Positions 56,573 to 64,000 of a stretch of 64,000 nt of DNA are shown piece after piece (the stretch's first letter is position 1; each line of letters starts with the position of its first letter). The stretch comes from Burkholderiaceae bacterium 16. GTDB lineage: Bacteria > Pseudomonadota > Gammaproteobacteria > Burkholderiales > Burkholderiaceae. The DNA lies in the NCBI GenBank assembly GCA_000955785.1, contig JYOD01000017.1:60075-124074 (forward strand), read 5' to 3'. The notes under the pieces are model-generated. The model made no database searches. It was not told the DNA's origin and worked only from the letters and a program-made list of their open reading frames with translations. The position numbers were made by a program, and so were the translations under genes.

Positions 56573-57762
56573 GCCTGGGCCTCCTTGGCCAGTTGGCGGT
56601 TGTAGCGGTCCATCTCGCGCTTGCCGAAACCGGCATCGCGGCGCAGGTTGCCGTGCAGCGCGTCCAGGCTGCCCAGCGCCTGCGCCACCCGGCCGGCGCG
56701 CAGCAGCGCCGCCTCCTGCTGGTCTGGGTCGGCCAGGGCCAGGTCCATCATCAGCGCATTGAGGTAGGCGCGCACGTCATCGCCGGCCACCTCCGCGGCG
56801 AATGCCTCCGGGCCCACCGCGGGCTCGTCGTCGCGCCAGTCGGGAAAGAGCATGTGCACCTGTGCCAGCACCGCCTCGCTCGCCAGCGGCGTGCCGGCCA
56901 GGTAATGGGCAAGGAAGCCGCGCGTCAGCGCCTGCAGCCGCCGTTGCCCCGGCAGATCCAGCCGCTCCAGCGCCAGCGGACCATGCAGCCGGGTCTCGAT
57001 CCACTGGTCCAGGCCGGCCGCGCCCTCCCACCACAGCGCCAGCGCGCGGGCGCGGATAAAGGTCTCCGGATGGCTGTGCGCGTTGCTGGCCCCCGCCTCG
57101 TGCGACTCGATCTCGGCGGCCTGGCGCAGGTAGGCCGCCGCATCGACGCTGCCTATGCCCGTCTGCACCTTGACCAGCGTCGACACGGCCGGCGCTACCG
57201 CGCCGGCGGCCACCGCGCCACCCCGGTCGGCAAACAGCTCGGTGTGCAGGGCATAGCGCCGGTAGGTCTCGCGATGGCTGCCGCTGGTGCCGGGCGCGGC
57301 CAGCGCGTCGTTGAGGATGCGGTCGGCCACCAGGAACCGGCCGTCGTCGCGCGACCACAGCAGGTAATGGGCCAGCTCATGGCCGAACACCGCAAGCAGC
57401 TCCACCGCCGACAGGCGCTCCAGCAGCGGCCCTTGCACGATGATGTGGACCTCGCCGGGCACATAGACCAGCGAGGCGTTCATCTCCTGCCCGGGTGACT
57501 GGTACAGCGTAGCCCGCGCATCGACGCCCAGCCGCGCCATGGCCTGGGCCAGCGCCGCATGCACATCGGCATGCGCCTCGGCATCGATGCGATAGGTATC
57601 GCGCAACAGCATCACGCGCAGCGCCTCCAGGTGCTCGGCGCGGGTCGTGCGCGCGCTGGCCCAGCGCCAGACGTCGGGCTCGTGGCTGCGCAGGTAGTCG
57701 ACCACCGTTGCGTGATAGGCCAGCGGCGTCAGCGCGCTGCGATCCGGGGCGTGAGAGTCCAT
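56569..57762 (-). CDS. M48-like zinc metallopeptidase coupled to the helicase
   Basis: A 397-residue protein with a gluzincin motif GHELAHYLLW (127-136) and a downstream TELFADRGG supplying the third zinc ligand, as in M48 peptidases. Unlike HtpX or Ste24 there are no transmembrane helices and no signal peptide, so it acts in the cytoplasm. The C-terminal half is Ala-rich and helical and ends in a tail (FGKREMDRYNRQLA). Its TGA overlaps the ATG of the helicase, so the two proteins are made together. It may cleave the helicase, a toxin precursor or a phage protein; unknown. Confidence 0.82.
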   Translation of the reverse strand: MDSHAPDRSALTPLAYHATVVDYLRSHEPDVWRWASARTTRAEHLEALRVMLLRDTYRIDAEAHADVHAALAQAMARLGVDARATLYQSPGQEMNASLVYVPGEVHIIVQGPLLERLSAVELLAVFGHELAHYLLWSRDDGRFLVADRILNDALAAPGTSGSHRETYRRYALHTELFADRGGAVAAGAVAPAVSTLVKVQTGIGSVDAAAYLRQAAEIESHEAGASNAHSHPETFIRARALALWWEGAAGLDQWIETRLHGPLALERLDLPGQRRLQALTRGFLAHYLAGTPLASEAVLAQVHMLFPDWRDDEPAVGPEAFAAEVAGDDVRAYLNALMMDLALADPDQQEAALLRAGRVAQALGSLDALHGNLRRDAGFGKREMDRYNRQLAKEAQA

Positions 57763-58189
57763 GCGGGAAATCCCAGGGTTGCATGGAGGCTGATTCTACA
57801 GGGGGCGGGATGGCCGGCGCGATTCGCCAGGACCGCCGCTTCATCGCTTCTTGTGGGTTGGCTTTGCCAGCGCGGCAACCGGTTCGGGATGCATCATCCG
57901 CCGCACTGAAGGAGTAGATACCCGCCGGCAGCCCAAGGCCTGGGGATCGCGTGGTTCTCCACTTACATGTTCTGTTGTCCTACAACAAGAGGTGGAGAAT
58001 TCTCAGCTAAATATTTGCCATGATCCCGAATTTCCCGGTGTTAACCCTGAAACTCGTCGCACTTTCTTGCCTGAATGTTCTCTATGTCATAGGATGACTG
58101 ATAACCAGCCTACACCAACGAATCCGAAACAAGGACCGATCCGAAAGCCCGGACCTCAAAAGCGGTTCCCTCCTGACAGGACCCCCGAT
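57763..58189. other. Promoter region between metallopeptidase and dehydrogenase genes
   Basis: About 430 bases with no separate gene. It contains the inverted repeat listed at 57973. An in-frame ATG at 58094 could extend the dehydrogenase, but the added Pro-rich stretch is unlike the family. Confidence 0.45.
57973..57987. promoter_or_regulatory. Inverted repeat, candidate GntR/FadR-type operator
   Basis: TGTTGT-CCT-ACAACA is a perfect 6-bp inverted repeat matching the t-GT-N3-AC-a pattern of FadR-type GntR regulators, common ahead of hydroxyacid and sugar-acid genes. It lies 200 bases upstream of the dehydrogenase start. No GntR gene is in the window. Confidence 0.4.
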
Positions 58190-59143
58190 ATGAAAGCCAA
58201 CATCCTCCAGCTCAACCCGATCCTGGTCCCTGCGATCAACGACAAGCTGGATTCGCTCTACACCGTGCACCGGTTGTTCGAGCAAGCCGACAAGGATGCC
58301 TATCTGCGCGAGCACGGCGCCTCGATCCGCGCGGTCGTCACCGGCGGCCATACCGGCATCGCCAGGGCGATGATGGAGCAGCTGCCCGCGCTCGAGGTGG
58401 TGGCGGTCAACGGCGTTGGCACCGATGCGGTCGACCTCGAGTACGCCCGCGCGCGCGGCCTGCCGGTTACCGGGACGTTCGGGGCGCTGACCGAGGACGT
58501 CGCCGATCTCGCCGTGGGCCTGCTGATCGCCACTTGCCGGGGCATGTGCCCGGGGGATCGGTTTATCCGCGCCGGCGACTGGGTCCGGCATCCGCAGCCA
58601 AGCGCTATCCCGCTGGCCCGCCGCGTCAGCGGCATGCGCGTGGGCATTGTCGGCATGGGCCGCGTGGGCCGTGCCATCGCGATCCGCATGGCGGCGTTCG
58701 GCTGCCCCATCGCCTACGCCGACCTCAGGGCGATGGAGGATGTCCCTCACACCTTCGTGGCCGACCTGGTGCAACTGGCCCGCCAGAGCGATGCGCTGAT
58801 TCTTGCCGCCGCCGCGGACAAGGCAGAGGGCATCGTCAATGCCGAGGTCCTCGACGCGTTGGGCAAGGATGGCTACCTGATCAACATCGCGCGCGGCCGG
58901 CTGGTCAAGGAAGACGATCTGGTCGCGGCGCTGGTTGCCGGCCGGATCGCGGGCGCCGGGCTGGATGTTTTCGTCGAAGAGCCTAACGTGCCCGAAGCCC
59001 TGTTCGCGCTGGACAACGTCACGCTGCAGGCGCACCGCGCCAGCGCCACGCACCAGACGCGGGCGGCCATGGGGGAGATGGTCCTGGCAAGCATTGCCCA
59101 GGCGCTGGCCGGGCAACGGCCGGAGTTTAGCCTCACCACCTGA
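58190..59143 (+). CDS. D-isomer-specific 2-hydroxyacid dehydrogenase
   Basis: A 317-residue NAD(P)-dependent 2-hydroxyacid or 2-ketoacid reductase. It shows the Rossmann motif GIVGMGRVGRAIA, the INIARGRLVKEDDLVAAL segment, and the catalytic set Arg (in ARGRL), Glu (in VEEPNVPE) and His (LQAHRASATH). It is closest in plan to glyoxylate/hydroxypyruvate reductases of the GhrB or hydroxyphenylpyruvate type. Followed after 60 bases by a Bug-type receptor, which suggests catabolism of a carboxylic acid. Confidence 0.9.
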   Translation: MKANILQLNPILVPAINDKLDSLYTVHRLFEQADKDAYLREHGASIRAVVTGGHTGIARAMMEQLPALEVVAVNGVGTDAVDLEYARARGLPVTGTFGALTEDVADLAVGLLIATCRGMCPGDRFIRAGDWVRHPQPSAIPLARRVSGMRVGIVGMGRVGRAIAIRMAAFGCPIAYADLRAMEDVPHTFVADLVQLARQSDALILAAAADKAEGIVNAEVLDALGKDGYLINIARGRLVKEDDLVAALVAGRIAGAGLDVFVEEPNVPEALFALDNVTLQAHRASATHQTRAAMGEMVLASIAQALAGQRPEFSLTT

Positions 59144-59202
59144 GCGCCGGCAGCCGTCTTCCCCCGCCCCAAAAGACAATAACCAGGATCACAGGAGACA
59201 AG

Positions 59203-60162
59203 ATGCGAATCAAATTTCTGGCGGCCATCGCCATGGGCGTGTTCGCGTGCGGCATGGCCAGCGCGCAATCCTATCCGGCCAAGCCGATCACCATCGTGAT
59301 CGGCTCCAGTCCCGGCAGCACCACGGATGGCCTGGCTCGCGCCATGGGCGCCCAGATCACCAGGGAAACCGGCCAGCCGGTCATCGTCGACAGCCGCCCC
59401 GGCGCATTCGGCGGCATTGCGGCGCAGTTCGTCGCGCGCTCGGCCCCTGACGGCTACACGCTGTTCATGACCACCAACACGACGCAGGCCGCCAATCCGC
59501 ACCTGGTGAAAAACCTGCCCTACAACCCCATCAAGGACTTCGCACCGATCGGCCAGGTGGTCCAGGGCTACATGCTGATGGTCGTGAATCCCAACGTGAA
59601 GGCCAAGAACGTATCCGAATTCATCGCGCTGGCGAAGACGGAGCCGGGCAAGCTGACGTTCGGCTCCGGCTCATCGTCGGCGCGGGTTGCTACCGAGCAG
59701 TTCCAGCACATGACCGGGACCAAACTCACGTATGTTCCCTACAAGGCCAATCCGCCCGCCGTGATTGACCTTGTCGCCGGACAGACCGATGTGATGATCG
59801 TCGACCTGACCACCAGCCTGCCGCAGGTCAAGGCCGGCAAACTGCGCGCGCTCGGCGTCAGCAGCCCGCAGCGCTCGCAGCTGCTGCCCAACGTGCCGAC
59901 CATCGCGGAGCAGGGCGTGGCGGGCTACGAGTCCGGCTACTGGAACGCGCTCTACGCGCCAGCGGGCACGCCGGCGCCGGTCATCCACCGGCTCAACGAC
60001 CTGATGCGCAAAGCCATGGCAACCGAGTCGATCCGCCGTTTCGTGACGGAGAACGGCATGGAGGTGAAGGTGTCTTCGCCCGAGGAACTCGCCAGATTCC
60101 AGCTTGCCGAGCTGGACCGCTGGGGCAAGATCATCAAGACGGCGGGCATCCAGCCTGAATAG
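59203..60162 (+). CDS. Bug-family periplasmic solute-binding protein
   Basis: A 319-residue receptor of the tripartite tricarboxylate transporter (TctC/Bug) family, greatly expanded in Bordetella and Cupriavidus. It has a signal peptide (MGVFACGMASAQS), then YPAKPITIVIGSSPGSTTDGLAR, PGAFGGIAAQFVARSAPDGYTL, and the typical C-terminus (VKVSSPEELARFQLAELDRW). No TctA/TctB genes are adjacent; many Bug receptors are orphans. Probably binds a carboxylate processed by the upstream dehydrogenase. Confidence 0.93.
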   Translation: MRIKFLAAIAMGVFACGMASAQSYPAKPITIVIGSSPGSTTDGLARAMGAQITRETGQPVIVDSRPGAFGGIAAQFVARSAPDGYTLFMTTNTTQAANPHLVKNLPYNPIKDFAPIGQVVQGYMLMVVNPNVKAKNVSEFIALAKTEPGKLTFGSGSSSARVATEQFQHMTGTKLTYVPYKANPPAVIDLVAGQTDVMIVDLTTSLPQVKAGKLRALGVSSPQRSQLLPNVPTIAEQGVAGYESGYWNALYAPAGTPAPVIHRLNDLMRKAMATESIRRFVTENGMEVKVSSPEELARFQLAELDRWGKIIKTAGIQPE

Positions 60163-60205
60163 GAGCCAGCGGTATGCGGTGGGGTACTGCCAGGGCCGCC
60201 ACCGC

Positions 60206-62638
60206 CTACAGCGCGTACTTCACCGTCAGGTAGAACGTGCGCTGCGGGAACGGGTGGAACAGGAAATACTTGCGGTTGTTGAGGTTGTCCACGCCCAGCG
60301 CGCCGCTCCAGTGCTTGTCGAACTGGTAGCGCACCCGCGCGTCCATGACGAAGAAGCTCTCGAAGCCTTGATAGGTGGCGGGGTTGATGTCGGTGTTGTC
60401 GACCGTCGCATAGACGCGGCTGCTGTAGCGCGCCGCCAGGGTGTAGGCCCATTTGTTGTCCGGCTGGTACGTTACCGCCAGGGTGCTGCGCCACGTCGGC
60501 ACGTAGGGGGCCCGCTTGCCGACCGATGTCGCGCCCGGAATGGTGGGAACGTAACTGTCGTTGGACAGTATGCGTGAATCGACGTAGGTCACATTGCCCG
60601 AGAACGACAGGCCGTGGATCAGCACGTTGTGCTGCTGGCCTGCCAGCTCCACGCCGACCTGACGTGTCTTGCCCACGTTCTGCGTAAAGGAGACCGGCGT
60701 GGCAAAGCCGGGGATCGTCGACGTTTGCGAGATCAGGGCGTTCGACACGTACTCGTTGAATACCGAGAGACGCATCTTGCCGTCGTTGGCATGGTGCTCG
60801 ACGGCCAGTTCGCCGGACATGACGCGCTCCGGCTGCAGGAAGGGATTCGCCTGGACAAAAGTCGTGCCGGTCTGGATGGATTGATACAGTTCGCCGACGG
60901 TGGGGAACCGATACGCCTTGCCGAACGAGCCGGTGACCGACCACGTCTCGGTCGCGTCCCAGGTGACCGACGCCTTGGGAGAGAAGGCCGACTTGTCCAC
61001 GCCGGGCTGGTTGATCGGCACCCCCACGCCATTGCTGCCCGTCGAAAAATTGAAGCCGTCATACGCGCGCCACCATTCGTAGCGGCCGCCCAGCGTGGCC
61101 TGCCAGCCCGGTGCCACGCGCCAGACGTCCTGCACCCACAGCGCGCTGGTCTGTGTCTTGCCGAGCGAATTGCTGAACAGCGGGCCGCTGCTGCCCGATG
61201 TCCAGTTCGTCGTCGTGTACGTAGGGCTGGAGAGCTTGAACTGATCGTAGTGCGCGCCAAAGCTGACGATGTTCGCCCCCGCGGCGCCCTGCGGCCGCCA
61301 GGTTCCCTTGAGATCGACCGTGGTCCATCCGGTCGCGCTCATGTCGGTGGCGCGCCCGGGGCCGCCGCTCTGCGCGCCCGGGTAGAGTCCGGTGGACAGG
61401 CGGCTCAGGTCCCACAGATAGTAGAGATTGCTCAGGGTCATCTCCCAGTCGAACAGTCCCTTCGTATGGGTTTCCACCTTCAGGCTCTGCATCAGGTGCT
61501 GCTGCTCGATGTTGTTGCTCGAGAACTGGCCGGCGATGGTGTTGGCGTTGTACGAGAACCCACCGATATTGACGCTGCCGCTCTGGGCGCCATAGAAGGG
61601 CGTGCCCGCGGCGGTGCTCAGGTAGGTCTGGGCGTTTGCCTTCGAGCTGTTCTGCCAGTAGCCCAGCGTGTAGGCAGCGCTCAGCGTCGGCGTGAAGTCA
61701 TAGGCCAGCTTGACGGCGGCGTTGTCCTGCAATGTGTGGACGAAGTTGCCCGCGCCGATCACCTGGATCGCGCCGCCTGTGCGGTTGCGGTCCGCGATGG
61801 CGCCGGTGATGACCGGCAGCCCGACGCCGGCCGGGGTCGTCGACTGGGTGACAGTACCGATGCTGAGCGGCTGGCTGAAGCTGTTGAGGTGGTTGGCATT
61901 GAACCACCACGACAGCTTGCCCACGCGGTCGCCCAGTGTGGCGCTGTATTGCTGGGCCGGCTCGTTCTCGCTGGTGCCGTATTTGCCGAAATGCTGCACG
62001 GCGCCCGTGAATTCCAGGCTGCCTTCGAAGGCCTTTGGCATCCGTGTGGTGATTTCCGTCACGGCGCCATACGAGTTGCCGGGGTAGGCCGCGGAGAAGG
62101 GGCCATACATCACGTCGATGCGATCGACTTGCTGCGGTACCACCATGAACCACTGGGGCGACCCGTTGCCGTTGTTGTTATTGATCAGCGTGGATAGCAG
62201 GACGCCGTCGGCGTAGATCAGGCTGCGCGCACTGGCATTGATGCCGGTGGTGCGCGTGGCCATCGGCGACTGGGTGTCGCCGATGAACCGCTTGCGCACC
62301 AGCACGTCCGGCAGGTACTTGAGCATGTCTTCGGTGCCCATGACGTTGATGGTCTCGGCCGCCTGCTGCGCCGTGATGCCCTCGGTCGTTTGCGGCAGTT
62401 GATTCTTCTCGGCGAAGGACCGGGTTTCGGTGACCTGTACCGCGGGCAGGGTCCGCTCCCCCGGCGCCCCCTGGCCTGCCGCGACGGCTGGCGTTGTGCC
62501 GCTGTCCTGGGCGTGGGCGCTGCCGGCCCCCAGGATGGCAGCCGACAGCAAGGTACAGCCGCAGCTGACGAAAGCTAATGCAAACGCCGGTGACGGCAAG
62601 GCGCTACCGGCGATGCCGGCGCGAGGGTCTGGATTCAT
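60206..62638 (-). CDS. TonB-dependent outer-membrane receptor
   Basis: An 810-residue receptor with signal peptide (LLSAAILGAGSAHA), a TonB-box-like AVQVTETRS, a plug domain (about 75-200; ARSLIYADGVLLSTLINN, VDRIDVMYGPFSAAYPGNSYG) and a beta-barrel ending in aromatic residues (FYLTVKYAL). A DUF2946 gene lies directly upstream on the same strand; DUF2946 proteins often accompany copper-related TonB receptors, so a metal (copper) substrate is a reasonable guess. No Fur-like site was recognised upstream. Confidence 0.9.
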   Translation of the reverse strand: MNPDPRAGIAGSALPSPAFALAFVSCGCTLLSAAILGAGSAHAQDSGTTPAVAAGQGAPGERTLPAVQVTETRSFAEKNQLPQTTEGITAQQAAETINVMGTEDMLKYLPDVLVRKRFIGDTQSPMATRTTGINASARSLIYADGVLLSTLINNNNGNGSPQWFMVVPQQVDRIDVMYGPFSAAYPGNSYGAVTEITTRMPKAFEGSLEFTGAVQHFGKYGTSENEPAQQYSATLGDRVGKLSWWFNANHLNSFSQPLSIGTVTQSTTPAGVGLPVITGAIADRNRTGGAIQVIGAGNFVHTLQDNAAVKLAYDFTPTLSAAYTLGYWQNSSKANAQTYLSTAAGTPFYGAQSGSVNIGGFSYNANTIAGQFSSNNIEQQHLMQSLKVETHTKGLFDWEMTLSNLYYLWDLSRLSTGLYPGAQSGGPGRATDMSATGWTTVDLKGTWRPQGAAGANIVSFGAHYDQFKLSSPTYTTTNWTSGSSGPLFSNSLGKTQTSALWVQDVWRVAPGWQATLGGRYEWWRAYDGFNFSTGSNGVGVPINQPGVDKSAFSPKASVTWDATETWSVTGSFGKAYRFPTVGELYQSIQTGTTFVQANPFLQPERVMSGELAVEHHANDGKMRLSVFNEYVSNALISQTSTIPGFATPVSFTQNVGKTRQVGVELAGQQHNVLIHGLSFSGNVTYVDSRILSNDSYVPTIPGATSVGKRAPYVPTWRSTLAVTYQPDNKWAYTLAARYSSRVYATVDNTDINPATYQGFESFFVMDARVRYQFDKHWSGALGVDNLNNRKYFLFHPFPQRTFYLTVKYAL

Positions 62639-62728
62639 GGTGTTCCGGGCAAGTCTGGAGCGGACCGTTAGCCCGCTCGTGGCATGGACGCGCGCCCGCG
62701 GAGCGGGGGGGCGATCAGGCGAAGGCGA

Positions 62729-63112
62729 TCATGCCAGGGGTGGCGCCCGGGCCGTTGCGCGCAGGAGGCCCGGAGGCTGGTAGGCATTGCGCTGCAATGC
62801 CGGCCGCGCAAGACCAAGCTGGGTGAGGTGGGGGAGAAAGGCGAACGGCGCGTGCGGCACCGCATTGGTGTTGCCAAGATCCGCGCAGACCAGGCAGCAG
62901 AGGGCGTCGTCGAGGCTGTGATGGCTGCCGGGTGCGTCCTCACGGAAGTGCGTTTGCTCGTCGATCGGGACAACGCGCATACCGCTTGCGCTGCAGATCG
63001 TCATGTCCGCCATCTGCCCGTCCACCCGCCCGTGGGCCATCTGCGGCCACGGTGCATGCAGCACCATGCCGAGCAGCGCGAGCCACAAGATGAGTCGACG
63101 GGTGAGGGACAT
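62729..63112 (-). CDS. DUF2946-like secreted Cys/His protein
   Basis: A 127-residue protein with a signal peptide (LILWLALLGMVLHAPWPQMAHG). The mature part has the DUF2946-like arrangement: ADMTICSASGM, then HHSLDDALCCLVCADLG, with His and Cys that could bind metal. The frame opens at a TTG five codons earlier, but the ATG at 63112 gives the better signal peptide. It precedes the TonB receptor by 90 bases on the same strand; the two may be co-expressed. Confidence 0.7.
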   Translation of the reverse strand: MSLTRRLILWLALLGMVLHAPWPQMAHGRVDGQMADMTICSASGMRVVPIDEQTHFREDAPGSHHSLDDALCCLVCADLGNTNAVPHAPFAFLPHLTQLGLARPALQRNAYQPPGLLRATARAPPLA

Positions 63113-63408
63113 ATTGTGTGGAGACAATGGGTGGCCGATTATAGTGGCGAGCCGCCGCCTGCAAGGGCGCTGTAGGCCTGATTCCGCTGGATCGGGGTGC
63201 GGCGCATGGCCGCACCCGCTGCCGTCGGATGGTCGTGTGCAGCACCAGGCATCGGATACGGCCGGCGTCCTTGCATTACCTGTCAGCTTATATCCCCTTG
63301 CGGCGCATTTCCCTGTGCTGTGTACGGTTCGCCACGTTTCTGTGAGGGAGGCGCTTGCAATTCAGGCATGCGTGTACTCCGGGGCTGACCGCGGGTGATC
63401 GGGGTCGG

Positions 63409-63903
63409 CTATGCCTGAGGCCAGCCGAGTTCGATGAACACCTTGCACAGTGCCTCCATGCCTGCCGCATCCTCATCGTCAAAGCGGCCTGCCACCGGGC
63501 TGTCTACGTCCCAAACGCCGATGAGCGTGCCGTTGGCGGCGATCAGCGGGACCACGATCTCGGACTCGGAGGCGGCGTCGCAGGCGATGTGGCCGGGGAA
63601 TGCGTGGACGTCGCGGACGACTTGCGTGCTGCGGGTCTGGGCTGCGGTGCCGCAGACGCCTTTGCCGAGGGCGATGCGTACGCAGGCGGGTTTGCCCTGG
63701 AATGGACCGACGACCAGCTCGGTGCCGTCGTAGAAGTAGAAGCCTGCCCAGTTGAGATCTTGCAAGGAGTGGAATACCAGGGCGGAGAAGTTGGCGGCGT
63801 TGGCGATGGGGTTGGTTTCGTCTGCCAGTAGTGAGCGTGCTTGGGGGATGAGGTTCTGGTATTGCTCGGGTTTGGAGTTGGGGGTGGGGGGGTGTTGGTA
63901 CAT
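63409..63903 (-). CDS. msrC: Free methionine-(R)-sulfoxide reductase (GAF domain)
   Basis: A 164-residue single GAF-domain protein that reduces free methionine-R-sulfoxide. It begins MYQHPPTPNS, contains LNWAGFYFYDG and GVWDVDSPVAGRFD, and has the three catalytic cysteines Cys74, Cys84 and Cys108. Their spacing is identical to Cys84, Cys94 and Cys118 of the E. coli enzyme, offset by ten. I chose the ATG at 63903; the frame continues 15 codons upstream without family similarity. A 14-bp tandem repeat lies just upstream. Confidence 0.9.
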   Translation of the reverse strand: MYQHPPTPNSKPEQYQNLIPQARSLLADETNPIANAANFSALVFHSLQDLNWAGFYFYDGTELVVGPFQGKPACVRIALGKGVCGTAAQTRSTQVVRDVHAFPGHIACDAASESEIVVPLIAANGTLIGVWDVDSPVAGRFDDEDAAGMEALCKVFIELGWPQA

Positions 63904-63938
63904 GGTTGGGTCCGGTGGGTAGTTGCAGTCGCTGAACG

Positions 63939-63994
63939 TTAACGTCAAGAGCTTAACGTCAAAGGCCTAACTTCAAAAGCTTAAAGTCAAAGGC
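63939..63994. repeat. Four tandem 14-bp repeats at the window edge
   Basis: Units TTAACGTCAAGAGC, TTAACGTCAAAGGC, CTAACTTCAAAAGC and TTAAAGTCAAAGGC follow each other without gaps in the region upstream of msrC. They are AT-richer than the surroundings and could be regulatory or a slippage-derived repeat. The array may continue beyond the window. Confidence 0.75.
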
Positions 63995-64000
63995 AGTTTC

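Noticed and set aside
54083..56605. An 840-codon plus-strand open frame.
   Set aside because: Also antisense to the helicase gene with shadow composition; the minus strand has clear motifs.
57995..58004. GAGAATTCTC palindrome near the dehydrogenase promoter.
   Set aside because: Short and likely chance; the neighbouring TGTTGT-CCT-ACAACA repeat is the better operator candidate.

Overview
The window is high-GC, gene-dense DNA with bacterial SD-type starts, many ATGA/TAATG overlaps and a betaproteobacterial gene repertoire: a cyo quinol oxidase tail with SURF1, yjcH-actP with a symporter-kinase, cbpA-cbpM, a Bug-type solute receptor, a MarR-EmrAB-NodT pump and several chemoreceptors. I infer a Cupriavidus/Ralstonia-like member of the Burkholderiaceae, possibly a secondary replicon. 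No rRNA, tRNA, insertion sequence or CRISPR array was seen.

Layout. 0-1.7 kb: end of a cytochrome o oxidase operon (cyoC, cyoD, SURF1). 1.7-5.1 kb: an M19-type dipeptidase with an internal Tat/lipobox-like segment, a second MurA-like enzyme and a frameshifted selenoprotein-W-like remnant. 5.4-14.1 kb: an acetate uptake and sensing block (DUF485, ActP, a two-TM protein, a symporter-histidine kinase, a single-domain response regulator, a PAS-exonuclease fusion and a DUF294 nucleotidyltransferase). 14.2-15.7 kb: cbpA-cbpM and a 50-residue membrane peptide.

15.9-25.4 kb is the most unusual part. A tightly packed minus-strand operon encodes a CHAT protease fused to a SIR2-like domain, an nSTAND NTPase with a transmembrane segment and a large WD40-like C-terminal region, a GHSFG alpha/beta-hydrolase and a caspase-fold (C25-like) peptidase. 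Divergent from it, behind a well-formed sigma54 promoter, is a 62-residue peptide with a double-glycine leader. It looks like an NTPase-controlled conflict or regulated-death system.

25.6-39.3 kb holds regulators and signalling genes: SDR/LysR, LysR, GGDEF-EAL, an Aer-like chemoreceptor, a Crp-type regulator, Coq4, and a second chemoreceptor with a sigma28-like promoter. It also holds a decaying locus (5'-truncated MocR regulator, internally deleted LivK-type receptor). 39.4-44.7 kb is a drug efflux operon (marR, nodT, emrA, emrB) with three copies of one operator. 45-50.5 kb has small conserved-looking proteins, a CYTH-CHAD protein and a UPF0182 membrane protein.

51-57.8 kb holds a second candidate conflict system: an M48-like zinc peptidase translationally coupled to an 1842-residue pseudokinase/DUF4011/SF1 helicase/nuclease/WGR protein. 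The remainder (58-64 kb) encodes a 2-hydroxyacid dehydrogenase with a Bug receptor, a DUF2946 protein with a TonB receptor (possibly copper), a free-methionine-sulfoxide reductase, and a 14-bp tandem repeat at the window edge.
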